From: Erysipelotrichaceae bacterium
Lineage (GTDB): Bacteria > Bacillota_I > Bacilli_A > Erysipelotrichales > Erysipelotrichaceae
Assembly: GCA_030694975.1 (NCBI GenBank)
Contig: JAUYTU010000013.1
Coordinates: 59,333 to 123,332, forward strand
Direction: 5' to 3'
DNA length: 64,000 nucleotides
Each line of letters begins with the position of its first letter. Position 1 is the stretch's first letter. Below, in pieces: positions 53,172 through 61,130 of the stretch. Below the pieces are notes generated by a model. It did no database searches and was not told the DNA's origin. It worked only from the letters and a program-made list of their open reading frames with translations. Both the position numbers and the translations under genes were made by a program.

Positions 53172-55004
53172 TTAAGCATCTTTGTTTTTGAATTTTAACA
53201 GTCGTATAGCATTGATGATTACAATCAACACACTCAACTCATGAATCAACATACCCACGGAAAGAAATACGTGTTTAGTCAGTACGCCAATCATCAGTGA
53301 AAAAGCAACGATTAGAGCAAAGGCAATGTTGGTTTTCATGTTTCGCGTTGTTGCCTTACTTAGTTCGATCGCATAGGGAAGCTTATCGAGTTTTGACGAA
53401 CTGAGAATGACGTCCGCACTTTCCATGGCTGTATGATTGGTATACGAACCCATCGCAATTCCAAAGTCTGCATTGGCTAGTGCCGGAGCATCATTGATAC
53501 CATCGCCGACCATGACGGTCAGACCGTACTGTGCTTTCAGTTCCATCAGATAATTAACTTTGTCTTCCGGAAGGCAGTGAGCTTTATAATTTTCTATTCC
53601 GCTTTGTTTTGCGATTGCTTGAGCAACCAACGGATGATCGCCGGTTAGCATAACGGGAAGAATACCCATTTTCTTTAATTTATCAACAACGATTTTGGCA
53701 CTTGGCCGAATCTGATCGGCAATACCAAACAATCCGCGCACGTGATGGTCAATCGATACTGCAATTACGGTTAATCCGTCGGATTCGAGTTCACTGATTT
53801 TCTCGTTTATTGATTTGCGTTGCTCATCATCAAACAAGCGAGGACTGCCGATGACAACCAATCGATCATTGACCATGCCCTTAAGCCCAAATCCTGGCAA
53901 GATTTCTACTTGCTTCGGCAGGGTTAAGATGATGTCTTTTTGTTTTGCATAACCAATGACGGCTTTGGCTAAGGGATGCTCAGAGGAATTCTCCAGCGAA
54001 GCGGCTAAAAGAAGTAATTCACTTTCTTCAATATCGTTGGTGAACACTTGCTTTATGACCAAATCACCGCTGGTCAACGTACCGGTTTTATCAAATGCGA
54101 CAACTTTGACAGCACTTAATTTCTCCATAACATCGCCACCTTTGAATAGAATTCCGTTTTTAGCACCGTTACCGATGCCGGCGACGATGGAGACGGGTGC
54201 GGATATAATCAATGCGCCTGGACAAGAGATGACAAGTAATGTCAGTGCGAGTCGAATATCACGGGTCACGATATAGACAATAATCGTCAGAAGAATGACT
54301 GAAGGAGTGTAATATTGGGCAAACTGCTCTAAAGAACGCTGGATTTTGGCTTTTTTGTCTTGTGCTTCTTCAACCAAAGCAATGATTCGGCCATAGGTAG
54401 AATCTTCGCCGATGTGTTGAGCTTCTACCGATATGACACCGGTATCCACCAAGGTTGAACTGTATACGGAATCGCCGATGTTTTTGACAAGTGGAACAGA
54501 TTCGCCGGTGATCGATGCTTCATTAATCATGGCACTGCCTTCGATGATGATTCCATCGGCCGCAATGCGTTCTCCGCTTCTTACAAGCAGCGTATCCTTG
54601 ATTTTCAGTTGGTCGGCCGCAATGTCTTTTTGAATGCCATTTTCGATAATGGTCACACGTTTGGGAACATTGTCGAGCAACGATGCAATCGCATTTCTGG
54701 TTTTCTTGAGTGTGCGATTTTCTAAATAGTGTCCTAAGGTGTACAGATAGCTGACGGCCGCTGCTTCCCAGGTTTCACCAATGATAAGTGCGCCGATGAC
54801 AGCGATACTTACCAATGTGTCAATTCCGATGACTTTGTATCTTAATCCGGAAATCGCTGTTTTTGCGATTGGGAAAATCGTAAGAGATGTTGCCAAAATC
54901 ATCATCAGATGAAAGAAAAATGACAGTCCAACCCAATTGGCAATCCATCCGGCTATGATTAATGATGTGCCTAATAAAAGCCGGTTTTGATCATTGAGTT
55001 TCAT
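53172..55004 (-). CDS. P1B-type heavy-metal ATPase with CPG instead of CPC
   Basis: 610 residues without an N-terminal HMA domain. The membrane motif reads SCPGALIISAP where exporters of Cu, Zn or Cd carry CPC. The rest is intact: actuator ITGESVPL, phosphorylation DKTGTLT, SSEHPLAKAV and GDGINDAPAL. A C-terminal helix holds HELSVLIVIINAIRLL. The altered motif removes one cation-binding Cys, so specificity may differ from CadA at 4818 (inference). Its ATG overlaps the stop of a separate HMA protein (TGATG), as if the domain had been split off. Confidence 0.88.
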   Translation of the reverse strand: MKLNDQNRLLLGTSLIIAGWIANWVGLSFFFHLMMILATSLTIFPIAKTAISGLRYKVIGIDTLVSIAVIGALIIGETWEAAAVSYLYTLGHYLENRTLKKTRNAIASLLDNVPKRVTIIENGIQKDIAADQLKIKDTLLVRSGERIAADGIIIEGSAMINEASITGESVPLVKNIGDSVYSSTLVDTGVISVEAQHIGEDSTYGRIIALVEEAQDKKAKIQRSLEQFAQYYTPSVILLTIIVYIVTRDIRLALTLLVISCPGALIISAPVSIVAGIGNGAKNGILFKGGDVMEKLSAVKVVAFDKTGTLTSGDLVIKQVFTNDIEESELLLLAASLENSSEHPLAKAVIGYAKQKDIILTLPKQVEILPGFGLKGMVNDRLVVIGSPRLFDDEQRKSINEKISELESDGLTVIAVSIDHHVRGLFGIADQIRPSAKIVVDKLKKMGILPVMLTGDHPLVAQAIAKQSGIENYKAHCLPEDKVNYLMELKAQYGLTVMVGDGINDAPALANADFGIAMGSYTNHTAMESADVILSSSKLDKLPYAIELSKATTRNMKTNIAFALIVAFSLMIGVLTKHVFLSVGMLIHELSVLIVIINAIRLLKFKNKDA

Positions 55005-55231
55005 CAGTGCTTGCTGACGATTGGATATCCTATACGTGTTAAGGTTTCCTCAACACTTTTTTCAGCCATGGATATTACAGTCTCTGCTTCTTTTTTCCAG
55101 GTAACTACGACTTTGCTGGCATTAAACAATACTTCAACCGTTTCTACACCGGCAACTTTTCCCAGCGCGGCTTTTATTTTCATTGCACAGCTGGGGCATG
55201 TCAATGGTTCTAATTGATATTTTGTGGTCAT
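55004..55231 (-). CDS. Stand-alone HMA-domain metallochaperone
   Basis: 75 residues from ATG 55231 (GGAGGTACATTT upstream). The ferredoxin-like HMA fold carries the metal motif CPSC (TCPSCAMKIKAALGKVAGVETVEV), followed by VVVTWKKEAE and an IGYP end. Small proteins of this kind deliver or sense soft metals. Translational coupling to the ATPase that lacks its own HMA domain suggests it supplies the metal or regulates that pump in trans (inference). Confidence 0.88.
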   Translation of the reverse strand: MTTKYQLEPLTCPSCAMKIKAALGKVAGVETVEVLFNASKVVVTWKKEAETVISMAEKSVEETLTRIGYPIVSKH

Positions 55232-55271
55232 AAATGTACCTCCATCTTCCATTATAGAGCTTATAATAAAA

Positions 55272-55297
55272 AAAACTTTGATTTGAATCAAAGTTTT
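55272..55297 (-). terminator. glnA terminator
   Basis: AAAACTTTGATT, loop tg, AATCAAAGTTTT, with the long A-run on the plus strand (T-run of the minus-strand transcript) to 55268. Confidence 0.85.
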
Positions 55298-57368
55298 AGT
55301 CGAAATTGAATAAGATATCACTATACGTTGGAATCGGATAGGTCAATTTGTTCATGATGGCTTCTAAAGCATCCGCACATTTACGAATTGCATTAAGTTG
55401 CGGTCGCACAATTTGGTGAAGATACATGCCTTTTTCACGGTGATTGGCAATTAAGTAACCTTCTTCTATCAAGCCTTCAAGTACGGTAACTGCTTCATCC
55501 AAACAATCAATGCCATCGGACAATTGGCTGACCATTTTCTTTGCGTAGGCACTTGCGGTGGCTTGTTGATAAGGAAGCAGATCGAGAACGGCTGCCGGTA
55601 GAATTTGTTTGCGAATCATGTCAATCAATGTTTTCGCTTCAAACTTGATGGCTCGGATAAACTGTTCGTGTAAGATTTCGGCGCGTGCAACCAATTCATG
55701 TTCATGATAGACGCCATGTTTTTCAAACAGCGTCACGGCCTTTGGCTCAATTAAACTGTCAATGGATTCAGTAAATGAAGTGATGTTGGGCAATCCGCGT
55801 TTTTTAGCTTCATGTACCCAAGCCTCAGCGTAGCCATCGCCACTAAACAGTACCCGCCGATGTTCTTGCATGATTTTCGTACAAACGGCATATACCGCAG
55901 TTTTTTCATCCATCGTTTCAAGATGTTTCTCAAGATGATCACCCATTTCCAAAAGTGAATCGGCCAGAATCGTGTTGAGAACAATATTGGCTGAAGCGGC
56001 CGAACGTGATGACCCTACCATTCTGAATTCAAACTTCGTACCGGTGAAAGCAAATGGGGATGTACGGTTTCGATCAGAGAGTTCTTTGGGTAGTGCTTTA
56101 AGAGTTGAAAGAGGTGAGTGGGTATTGTTGTCATTTGCGGTTAATCCCAAACCAGCTTCAATTTCATTGAGCAGATTTTCCAACATGGAGCCTAAATAGA
56201 CTGAGATGATAGCAGGGGGGGCTTCGTTTGCGCCTAGACGATGGTCATTTCCCGGACCGGATGCGGCCATGCGCAGAAGTTCAGGATACTGATCAACGGC
56301 CTTGACAAGCGATACAACAAACATTAGGAAACGAAGATTTTCTTCCGGGGTATCCCCTGGATCGTATAAATTAACACCGGTGTCCGTCATTAATGACCAG
56401 TTGTTATGCTTTCCGGAACCATTAATTCCGGCAAATGGTTTTTCGTGTAATAAACAGGCAAGACCGTGCTTTTTGGCAGTTTTCTTCAGGATGTCCATCA
56501 TCAGCTGATTCTGATCGACGGCGATATGCGTTGCCGCGAATACCGGTACGATTTCAAACTGATTGAAGGCAACTTCGTTGTGTTCTACCCGAGAATAGAT
56601 GCCTAATTTCCAACATTCCAGATTGACTTCTTCCATAAAGGATTTGATCCTTGATGGAATTGATCCAAAATAGTGATCTTCAGAATCTTGGCCTTTGGGT
56701 GGAAATTGGCCGATCAACGTGCGTCCGGTTAATAAAAGATCAAGTCTGGCCTTGAAGTGAGCTTCATCCACTAAGAAGTATTCTTGTTCCAGACCTAAGG
56801 AAGGTGTTACACGTTTGACATCTTTGTCATTGAGTAAATGCAAAACCCGGGTGGCTTGTTTGCTCAAAACGTCCATGGACTTCAAAAGCGGGGCTTTCTT
56901 GTCGAGTGTATCACCGTTGTATGAAACAAATACGGTCGGAATACAAAGGACGTTATCGCGGATAAATGCTGGGGAACTGATATCCCAGTAGGTATAACCG
57001 CGGGCTTCGAAAGTGGCTCTGAGTCCGCCGTTTGGAAAGCTGGATCCATCGGTCTCACCTTTGATTAAGGATTTTCCGCTAAATCTTGCTAATGGCAAAC
57101 CGTCTTCTCCGGGTTCTAAAAATGCGTCATGTTTTTCGGCGGTTGCGCCGGTCATTGGTTGAAACCAATGGGAATAGTGGGTAGCGCCTAAATCGATTGC
57201 CCAAGTCTTCATCGCATGAGCGATGGCCTCGGCCGTCTTTTGATCAAGTTGCGTCTCGTGTTTTAGTGATGTTTTAAATCTCAAGTAGATAGGATGTGGT
57301 AATCGTTCTTTCATTACAGCATCACTAAACAAATATTTGCCAAACAATTCAAATGGGTGTTTGCTCAT
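55296..57368 (-). CDS. glnA: Glutamine synthetase, type III
   Basis: 690 residues, the size of GSIII rather than the ~450 of type I. It opens FELFGKYLFSDAVMKERLP and holds SGKSLIKGETDGSSFPNGGLR, the SLGLEQEYFLVD metal-binding block, NEVAFNQFEI, the ATP-site FAGINGSGKHNNWSL and the NRTSPFAFTGTKFEFRMVGSS region. It makes glutamine from glutamate, ammonia and ATP. GGGGGC precedes the ATG. The upstream region contains a palindrome at 57441 but no clear GlnR site. Confidence 0.96.
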   Translation of the reverse strand: MSKHPFELFGKYLFSDAVMKERLPHPIYLRFKTSLKHETQLDQKTAEAIAHAMKTWAIDLGATHYSHWFQPMTGATAEKHDAFLEPGEDGLPLARFSGKSLIKGETDGSSFPNGGLRATFEARGYTYWDISSPAFIRDNVLCIPTVFVSYNGDTLDKKAPLLKSMDVLSKQATRVLHLLNDKDVKRVTPSLGLEQEYFLVDEAHFKARLDLLLTGRTLIGQFPPKGQDSEDHYFGSIPSRIKSFMEEVNLECWKLGIYSRVEHNEVAFNQFEIVPVFAATHIAVDQNQLMMDILKKTAKKHGLACLLHEKPFAGINGSGKHNNWSLMTDTGVNLYDPGDTPEENLRFLMFVVSLVKAVDQYPELLRMAASGPGNDHRLGANEAPPAIISVYLGSMLENLLNEIEAGLGLTANDNNTHSPLSTLKALPKELSDRNRTSPFAFTGTKFEFRMVGSSRSAASANIVLNTILADSLLEMGDHLEKHLETMDEKTAVYAVCTKIMQEHRRVLFSGDGYAEAWVHEAKKRGLPNITSFTESIDSLIEPKAVTLFEKHGVYHEHELVARAEILHEQFIRAIKFEAKTLIDMIRKQILPAAVLDLLPYQQATASAYAKKMVSQLSDGIDCLDEAVTVLEGLIEEGYLIANHREKGMYLHQIVRPQLNAIRKCADALEAIMNKLTYPIPTYSDILFNFD

Positions 57369-57440
57369 CTTGGAAGCCCCCTTTTTAACATTCTCTTATT
57401 TTATGCGAAAAGTACAAATTTGTATAGAGGGAATGACATG

Positions 57441-57454
57441 ATTTTCATGAAAAT
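57441..57454. promoter_or_regulatory. Palindrome upstream of glnA
   Basis: ATTTTCATGAAAAT, perfect, with a further TTTTCATAAA-like direct copy on the minus strand. Between divergent glnA and the rubredoxin-like gene; candidate operator. Confidence 0.45.
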
Positions 57455-57546
57455 TTATGAAAACAAATTGTCGAACTTTTGGTATGAATCGTAACGGTTG
57501 CCTTGTGATATAATTATATCAGCATAAAGCTATTGGAGGTAGCAAC

Positions 57547-57882
57547 ATGGGTAAATTGGTTAAATGTCAAGTTTGCGGTTTGATTATGGATGAAGAGAAG
57601 TTGCATGAGTTTTGTCCAAAGTGCAATGCACCTAGGGAAAAGTTTGATTTGTTGTCGGATGAATATGCTGAAAAAGTGTTCCGTTCGGAGTATACCAATG
57701 ATTTGCATATGCGTTTAATTAATTATTGCAATAAAATTGAAGCATTGGCTGAGGCCGGCATTGATGATAATTTAGATCCGGCATGTGTGAAGCTTTTTAA
57801 GAAAGCCAAGGAGGAAGCTCTGTTGATCAAACAGATTTCAAAGGCTGAATTGGCTGGTCACGCAAGTAAGGGCAAATGGTAG
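57547..57882 (+). CDS. Rubredoxin-like/rubrerythrin-associated protein
   Basis: 111 residues. The N-terminus binds metal in rubredoxin style: CQVCG near residues 8-12 and CPKCNAP about 15 residues later. The remaining ~75 residues are helical (DLHMRLINYCNKIEALAEAG, KLFKKAKEEALLIKQISKAEL), unlike classical rubredoxin (~53 residues). Rubrerythrins carry such an iron site. It may pass electrons to proteins such as flavodiiron FprA, but that is inference. GGAGGTAGCAAC precedes the ATG; extended -10 TGATATAAT near 57509. Monocistronic with a terminator. Confidence 0.75.
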   Translation: MGKLVKCQVCGLIMDEEKLHEFCPKCNAPREKFDLLSDEYAEKVFRSEYTNDLHMRLINYCNKIEALAEAGIDDNLDPACVKLFKKAKEEALLIKQISKAELAGHASKGKW

Positions 57883-57907
57883 AATCCGGGAAACCGGATT
57901 TTATTTT
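57883..57907 (+). terminator. Terminator after the rubredoxin-like gene
   Basis: AATCCGG, loop GAAA, CCGGATT then TTATTTT. Confidence 0.85.
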
Positions 57908-57959
57908 GTGATTAAAATTTCAATATCGGAGAAGGTATTTAAATTTTCGCTTCTTGAGA

Positions 57960-57978
57960 TTTGTGATATAATCACAAA
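57960..57978 (+). promoter_or_regulatory. 19-bp palindrome covering the -10 of the thioredoxin-like lipoprotein gene
   Basis: TTTGTGAT, ata, ATCACAAA. The -10 TATAAT (57967-57972) is inside it, so a bound protein would block initiation. The half site TTTGTGATTAAAA recurs at about 57905. Confidence 0.65.
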
Positions 57979-57994
57979 AGCAAGGAGATATGCC

Positions 57995-58477
57995 ATGAAA
58001 AGAATGATTGTACTGATACTTATGTTGCTGATTTTGGTGGGATGTGTGCAAACACCTGGAACCAATCAAATATCGTTTGATGATTTAGAAAGGATTAGCT
58101 TTTCTGATTTAGATCAAATGATCGAGCAGAAGAAGAGCGGTTTGGTTTATTTTGGTTGGGTTGAGGGCTGTGGAGATGCTGTGAATATCCAAAATAACTT
58201 TTTCAATCCAATGTTTAAGTCAAATCCACAGTGGAAAGATCAGATTTATGTAGTTGATCTGGATGTTGAGCTTCCTGAAGGTCTGACTGACAAAGATGTT
58301 CGTCAACCGATGATCGATGCTTATCAAGTGATGTATTCACCGACATTGATCATGCTAAATCAAGGGGAAATTATTGATAAAATTGAGTGGACACCGTTGA
58401 CCAGTGATAAAGAAACAGCGATTCCCCGGTCGGTAATCGAAGCATTTTTAACAAAACATGGATTTTTGAAACCTTAA
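57995..58477 (+). CDS. Thioredoxin-fold lipoprotein
   Basis: 160 residues from ATG 57995 (AAGGAG upstream). Lipoprotein signal peptide: KR then MIVLILMLLILVGC, with Cys as the acylation site. The mature part has a thioredoxin-like fold (SGLVYFGWVEGCGDAVNIQ, a central strand IYVVDLDVEL, and the cis-Pro element MYSPTLIMLNQG). Only one cysteine (EGCGDA) occupies the active-site region, so it resembles bacteriocin-transport accessory or monothiol proteins. Anchored outside the membrane. The operator at 57960 suggests regulated expression. Confidence 0.78.
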   Translation: MKRMIVLILMLLILVGCVQTPGTNQISFDDLERISFSDLDQMIEQKKSGLVYFGWVEGCGDAVNIQNNFFNPMFKSNPQWKDQIYVVDLDVELPEGLTDKDVRQPMIDAYQVMYSPTLIMLNQGEIIDKIEWTPLTSDKETAIPRSVIEAFLTKHGFLKP

Positions 58478-58659
58478 TTTTTGTATCCATGTTGGATTAT
58501 TATAGGCTTGCTCAATGGGCAGGCTTTAATTTGAATAATTATTGAGATATTTCACAATTCCTCTTATCTTTTTATATATAAAACGTTGGCATCGTTTATA
58601 ATGATAATTGATTAATCATCGACACAAAGGTGGATTAAGTTTCTAGAAAGGTTTTTATA

Positions 58660-59550
58660 ATGAAGTTTAAATTTAGTAAAACCGCAAAACTGGCAATGAT
58701 TACGGTATCTGTGTGCATATTGTTAAGCGTATTCGTATTGATGGATGCTTTTTTGTTACCAAAGACTTATGAAGTCATTGAAAATTCAGCGGAGCAACTG
58801 AGTCCGCCGGTCAATCCGGCTGTTATCTCAGAATATTCGTACAACGATGAAAATATTGCGATTTCAATATCTACAATCACTGAAGATAATGTAGTATATC
58901 ATATTGTGGATATGCGTCTGTCAGATGTTCGGTATTTACAAAGTGCGTTTGCGAAGGATATTTATGGAAAAAATGTATTCCAGACAACTTCGCAGATAGC
59001 TGAAAAGAACCAAGCCATTTTGGCAATTAATGGCGATTTTTATGGTTCAAGAGATGATGGATTGATTATTCGTAACGGAGTTTTCTATAGAGACCAACCA
59101 CGAAAAGCACCGGACAATCGTTCGTTGCTGATTAACGATCAAGGTAATTTTATTTTTGTAACTGAGGGTGCCGTCGATGGAAGTTCTTATTTAGAAAAAG
59201 GAGCCCTACATAGTCTTTCTTTTGGTCCGGTGTTGGTGGAAGATGGCAAAGTTCAGAAGCTAAACACTCAGATATCGAAAATCGAAAACCCGCGAACCGC
59301 AATTGGAATGATTGAGCCCTTACATTATCTTCTGATTGTTGTGGATGGTCGCAGTAAGCAGAGCGAAGGGATGCGATTGGATACGTTGGCTAAATTATTT
59401 GTGCGCTTGGGGGCTGTGAGTGCTTATAATCTTGATGGCGGTGGATCCTCGACCTTGTGGTACAATGGGAAAATCATCAATCAACCGTCCGTTTCTGGTC
59501 TTTTTTCGGATGAACGCTCCATCAGCGACATTCTATTTATAGGTTACTGA
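58660..59550 (+). CDS. NAGPA-domain phosphodiester glycosidase-like protein
   Basis: 296 residues. A signal anchor (LAMITVSVCILLSVFVLMDAF) precedes an extracellular domain with the family motifs: ILAINGDFYGSRDDGLIIRNG, SFGPVLVEDGKV, NPRTAIGMIEP, LIVVDGRS and the C-terminal YNLDGGGSSTLWYNGK. The domain is the one of the N-acetylglucosamine-1-phosphodiester alpha-N-acetylglucosaminidase family; bacterial members act on cell-wall or teichoic-type glycans. Adjacent to a small membrane gene two bases downstream. Confidence 0.88.
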   Translation: MKFKFSKTAKLAMITVSVCILLSVFVLMDAFLLPKTYEVIENSAEQLSPPVNPAVISEYSYNDENIAISISTITEDNVVYHIVDMRLSDVRYLQSAFAKDIYGKNVFQTTSQIAEKNQAILAINGDFYGSRDDGLIIRNGVFYRDQPRKAPDNRSLLINDQGNFIFVTEGAVDGSSYLEKGALHSLSFGPVLVEDGKVQKLNTQISKIENPRTAIGMIEPLHYLLIVVDGRSKQSEGMRLDTLAKLFVRLGAVSAYNLDGGGSSTLWYNGKIINQPSVSGLFSDERSISDILFIGY

Positions 59551-59551
59551 T

Positions 59552-59956
59552 ATGATTCAGGCAAGAAGAGAGTTTATCCTCTATTTGGCTATTTCAGTGC
59601 TTTTACTGGCCTTTGATCGCACCTATGCGATTTTCAGTCATGGGGTCAGTTCATTGAATATGACACTCATGTTTTTGCCGGTTTTACTTGGCGGAATCCT
59701 GTTTGTGACTTTGCGTTGGATAATGAAAGGGTGGCTTTGGAATCACCGCTTGTACCGACTATTTTCATATCTGTATCACTCGTCTATCGTTGTGTTTGTC
59801 AATGGGATGTTGGTGAGGGGTATATTGGAAATTGCCGGATCTGACTCGAAGTTTCTTCTGGTTTTCCATCTGTTATTCGGACTTCTGGCGGGGTTGACAT
59901 TGTTAACACTTTTATTGATTATCAAAGGTATAAAATTTAAACGTAAACACAAATAA
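59552..59956 (+). CDS. Four-helix membrane protein, unknown
   Basis: 134 residues beginning one base after the preceding stop codon. Hydrophobic helices: FILYLAISVLLLAFD, LMFLPVLLGGILFVTLRWI, a pair around SSIVVFVNGMLVRGIL, and LLFGLLAGLTLLTLLLIIKG, ending with a lysine-rich tail. No family is recognised. Its placement suggests it works with the glycosidase-like protein, but that is only positional. Confidence 0.6.
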   Translation: MIQARREFILYLAISVLLLAFDRTYAIFSHGVSSLNMTLMFLPVLLGGILFVTLRWIMKGWLWNHRLYRLFSYLYHSSIVVFVNGMLVRGILEIAGSDSKFLLVFHLLFGLLAGLTLLTLLLIIKGIKFKRKHK

Positions 59957-59978
59957 AAAAATCCGGAACCGGATTTTT
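59955..59978. terminator. Bidirectional terminator
   Basis: AAAAAATCCG, loop gaac, CGGATTTTTT between converging genes. Confidence 0.82.
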
Positions 59979-60217
59979 TAGTCTTCAACGATGCGAACTT
60001 CTTTTACGAAGGGAATTTCGTCCATTAGGATGGCTTCAACACCCAATTTTATTGTATCGTCTGCCGCATAACAACCGACACAAGCGCCCATCATACGTAC
60101 ATAAACGACACCTTCAGCATCTATATCCACAAATTCAACATCACCGCCATCTCTTTGGATGTACGGTCGTATTTTATCGAGTGTCTCGACGATTTGTTCT
60201 CTAAGTTCTGTATCCAT
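59978..60217 (-). CDS. NifU C-terminal (Nfu)-like FeS scaffold protein
   Basis: 79 residues: LDKIRPYIQRDGGDVEFVDIDAEGVVYVRM, then the cluster-binding GACVGC motif. This is the Nfu domain alone, which carries and transfers [4Fe-4S] clusters. The gene likely serves FeS proteins such as MutY, QueH-type and RlmCD enzymes encoded in this window (general inference). It is nine bases downstream of the DUF212 gene on the same strand. Confidence 0.92.
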   Translation of the reverse strand: MDTELREQIVETLDKIRPYIQRDGGDVEFVDIDAEGVVYVRMMGACVGCYAADDTIKLGVEAILMDEIPFVKEVRIVED

Positions 60218-60225
60218 TTTTTACC

Positions 60226-60690
60226 TCATTTCAAATAATATACGATACCAGCCATAATCAATCCGACGATGACGCCGCCGAATACTTCGGTCCATTTGTG
60301 ACCTAAGACTTCTTTTATTTTCACAAGATATATCGGATCGTCTAGCTGCACTTTGGTTAATAATTGAATATCTCGGATCAGCTGTTGTGTTACTTTGATG
60401 TTCTGACCCGCATAATAACGGACATTCGCCGCATCATAGGCAACTATCAGACTGAATCCTAAAGTTACCGCAAATATCGTGGAATAGAAGTTTTCCTGTA
60501 TTCCAACGGCCATTGTCAAGGCTGTTACTGTTGATGTGTGGGAACTTGGGAAGCCTCCGCTTTCAATAATGAGCAAGGGTTTCCATTGGCGCGTTCTTAC
60601 GTAATGAAAGACAGGTTTTAAGCTTTGCGCCACCAAATTCGCAAACAACGCTGCGTAAAAGGGGTACATTATCCCTAGCATCGACATCAC
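60226..60690 (-). CDS. DUF212 (YuiD-like) divergent PAP2 membrane protein
   Basis: 154 residues with the family signature ESGGFPSSHTSTVTALTMAVGI and YDAANVRYYAGQN, resembling part of a PAP2 acid-phosphatase active site, plus four to five membrane helices. Members are distant PAP2 relatives of unproven activity. The ATG at 60690 is followed by a second at 60687. Upstream, minus-strand TATAAT sits in the spacer to the S1-protein gene. Confidence 0.87.
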   Translation of the reverse strand: MMSMLGIMYPFYAALFANLVAQSLKPVFHYVRTRQWKPLLIIESGGFPSSHTSTVTALTMAVGIQENFYSTIFAVTLGFSLIVAYDAANVRYYAGQNIKVTQQLIRDIQLLTKVQLDDPIYLVKIKEVLGHKWTEVFGGVIVGLIMAGIVYYLK

Positions 60691-60767
60691 CTCTTCCGTC
60701 GAATATTATAACACAATTCAAGTTTTCATGTGGTATAATTACTTTGATTTAAAAAGAGGCGATGACG

Positions 60768-61130
60768 ATGTACATACCCGGACAAATAGTTGAAGGCGTG
60801 ATTACGGGAATTCAGCCCTATGGCGCATTTGTATATATTGATGAAAATACCAGTGGACTGGTTCACATATCCGAGTTATCGGATTCTTTTGTGCGTGATA
60901 TTGCTCAATATGTGCAAATCGGTGAGCGTGTGACATTAAAGATTATTGATGTTGATTCAACCGGTCATCAGCTTCGTCTGTCGTTAAAGGCTGCCCGACA
61001 ACAAACGCTTCGTTCTGCTTCGAAGGGAAATCGGACCGCTAAGATTCCGAAGGGAAATTTAGGATTTACCACCTTGGCAAAACTTTTGCCAGAGTGGATT
61101 GCTCAAGCAAAGGAGAAAAAACATGATTAA
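60768..61130 (+). CDS. S1-domain RNA-binding protein (YugI/CvfD-like)
   Basis: 120 residues from ATG 60768, eight bases after AGAGGCG; ATG 60762 is too close to it. A single S1 domain fills residues ~1-75 (GQIVEGVITGIQPYGAFVYIDENTSGLVHISELS, then RLSLKAA), followed by a basic tail. B. subtilis YugI and related proteins bind RNA or the ribosome and affect translation. Extended -10 TGGTATAAT at 60730-60738. It overlaps pgi by eight bases. Confidence 0.88.
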   Translation: MYIPGQIVEGVITGIQPYGAFVYIDENTSGLVHISELSDSFVRDIAQYVQIGERVTLKIIDVDSTGHQLRLSLKAARQQTLRSASKGNRTAKIPKGNLGFTTLAKLLPEWIAQAKEKKHD

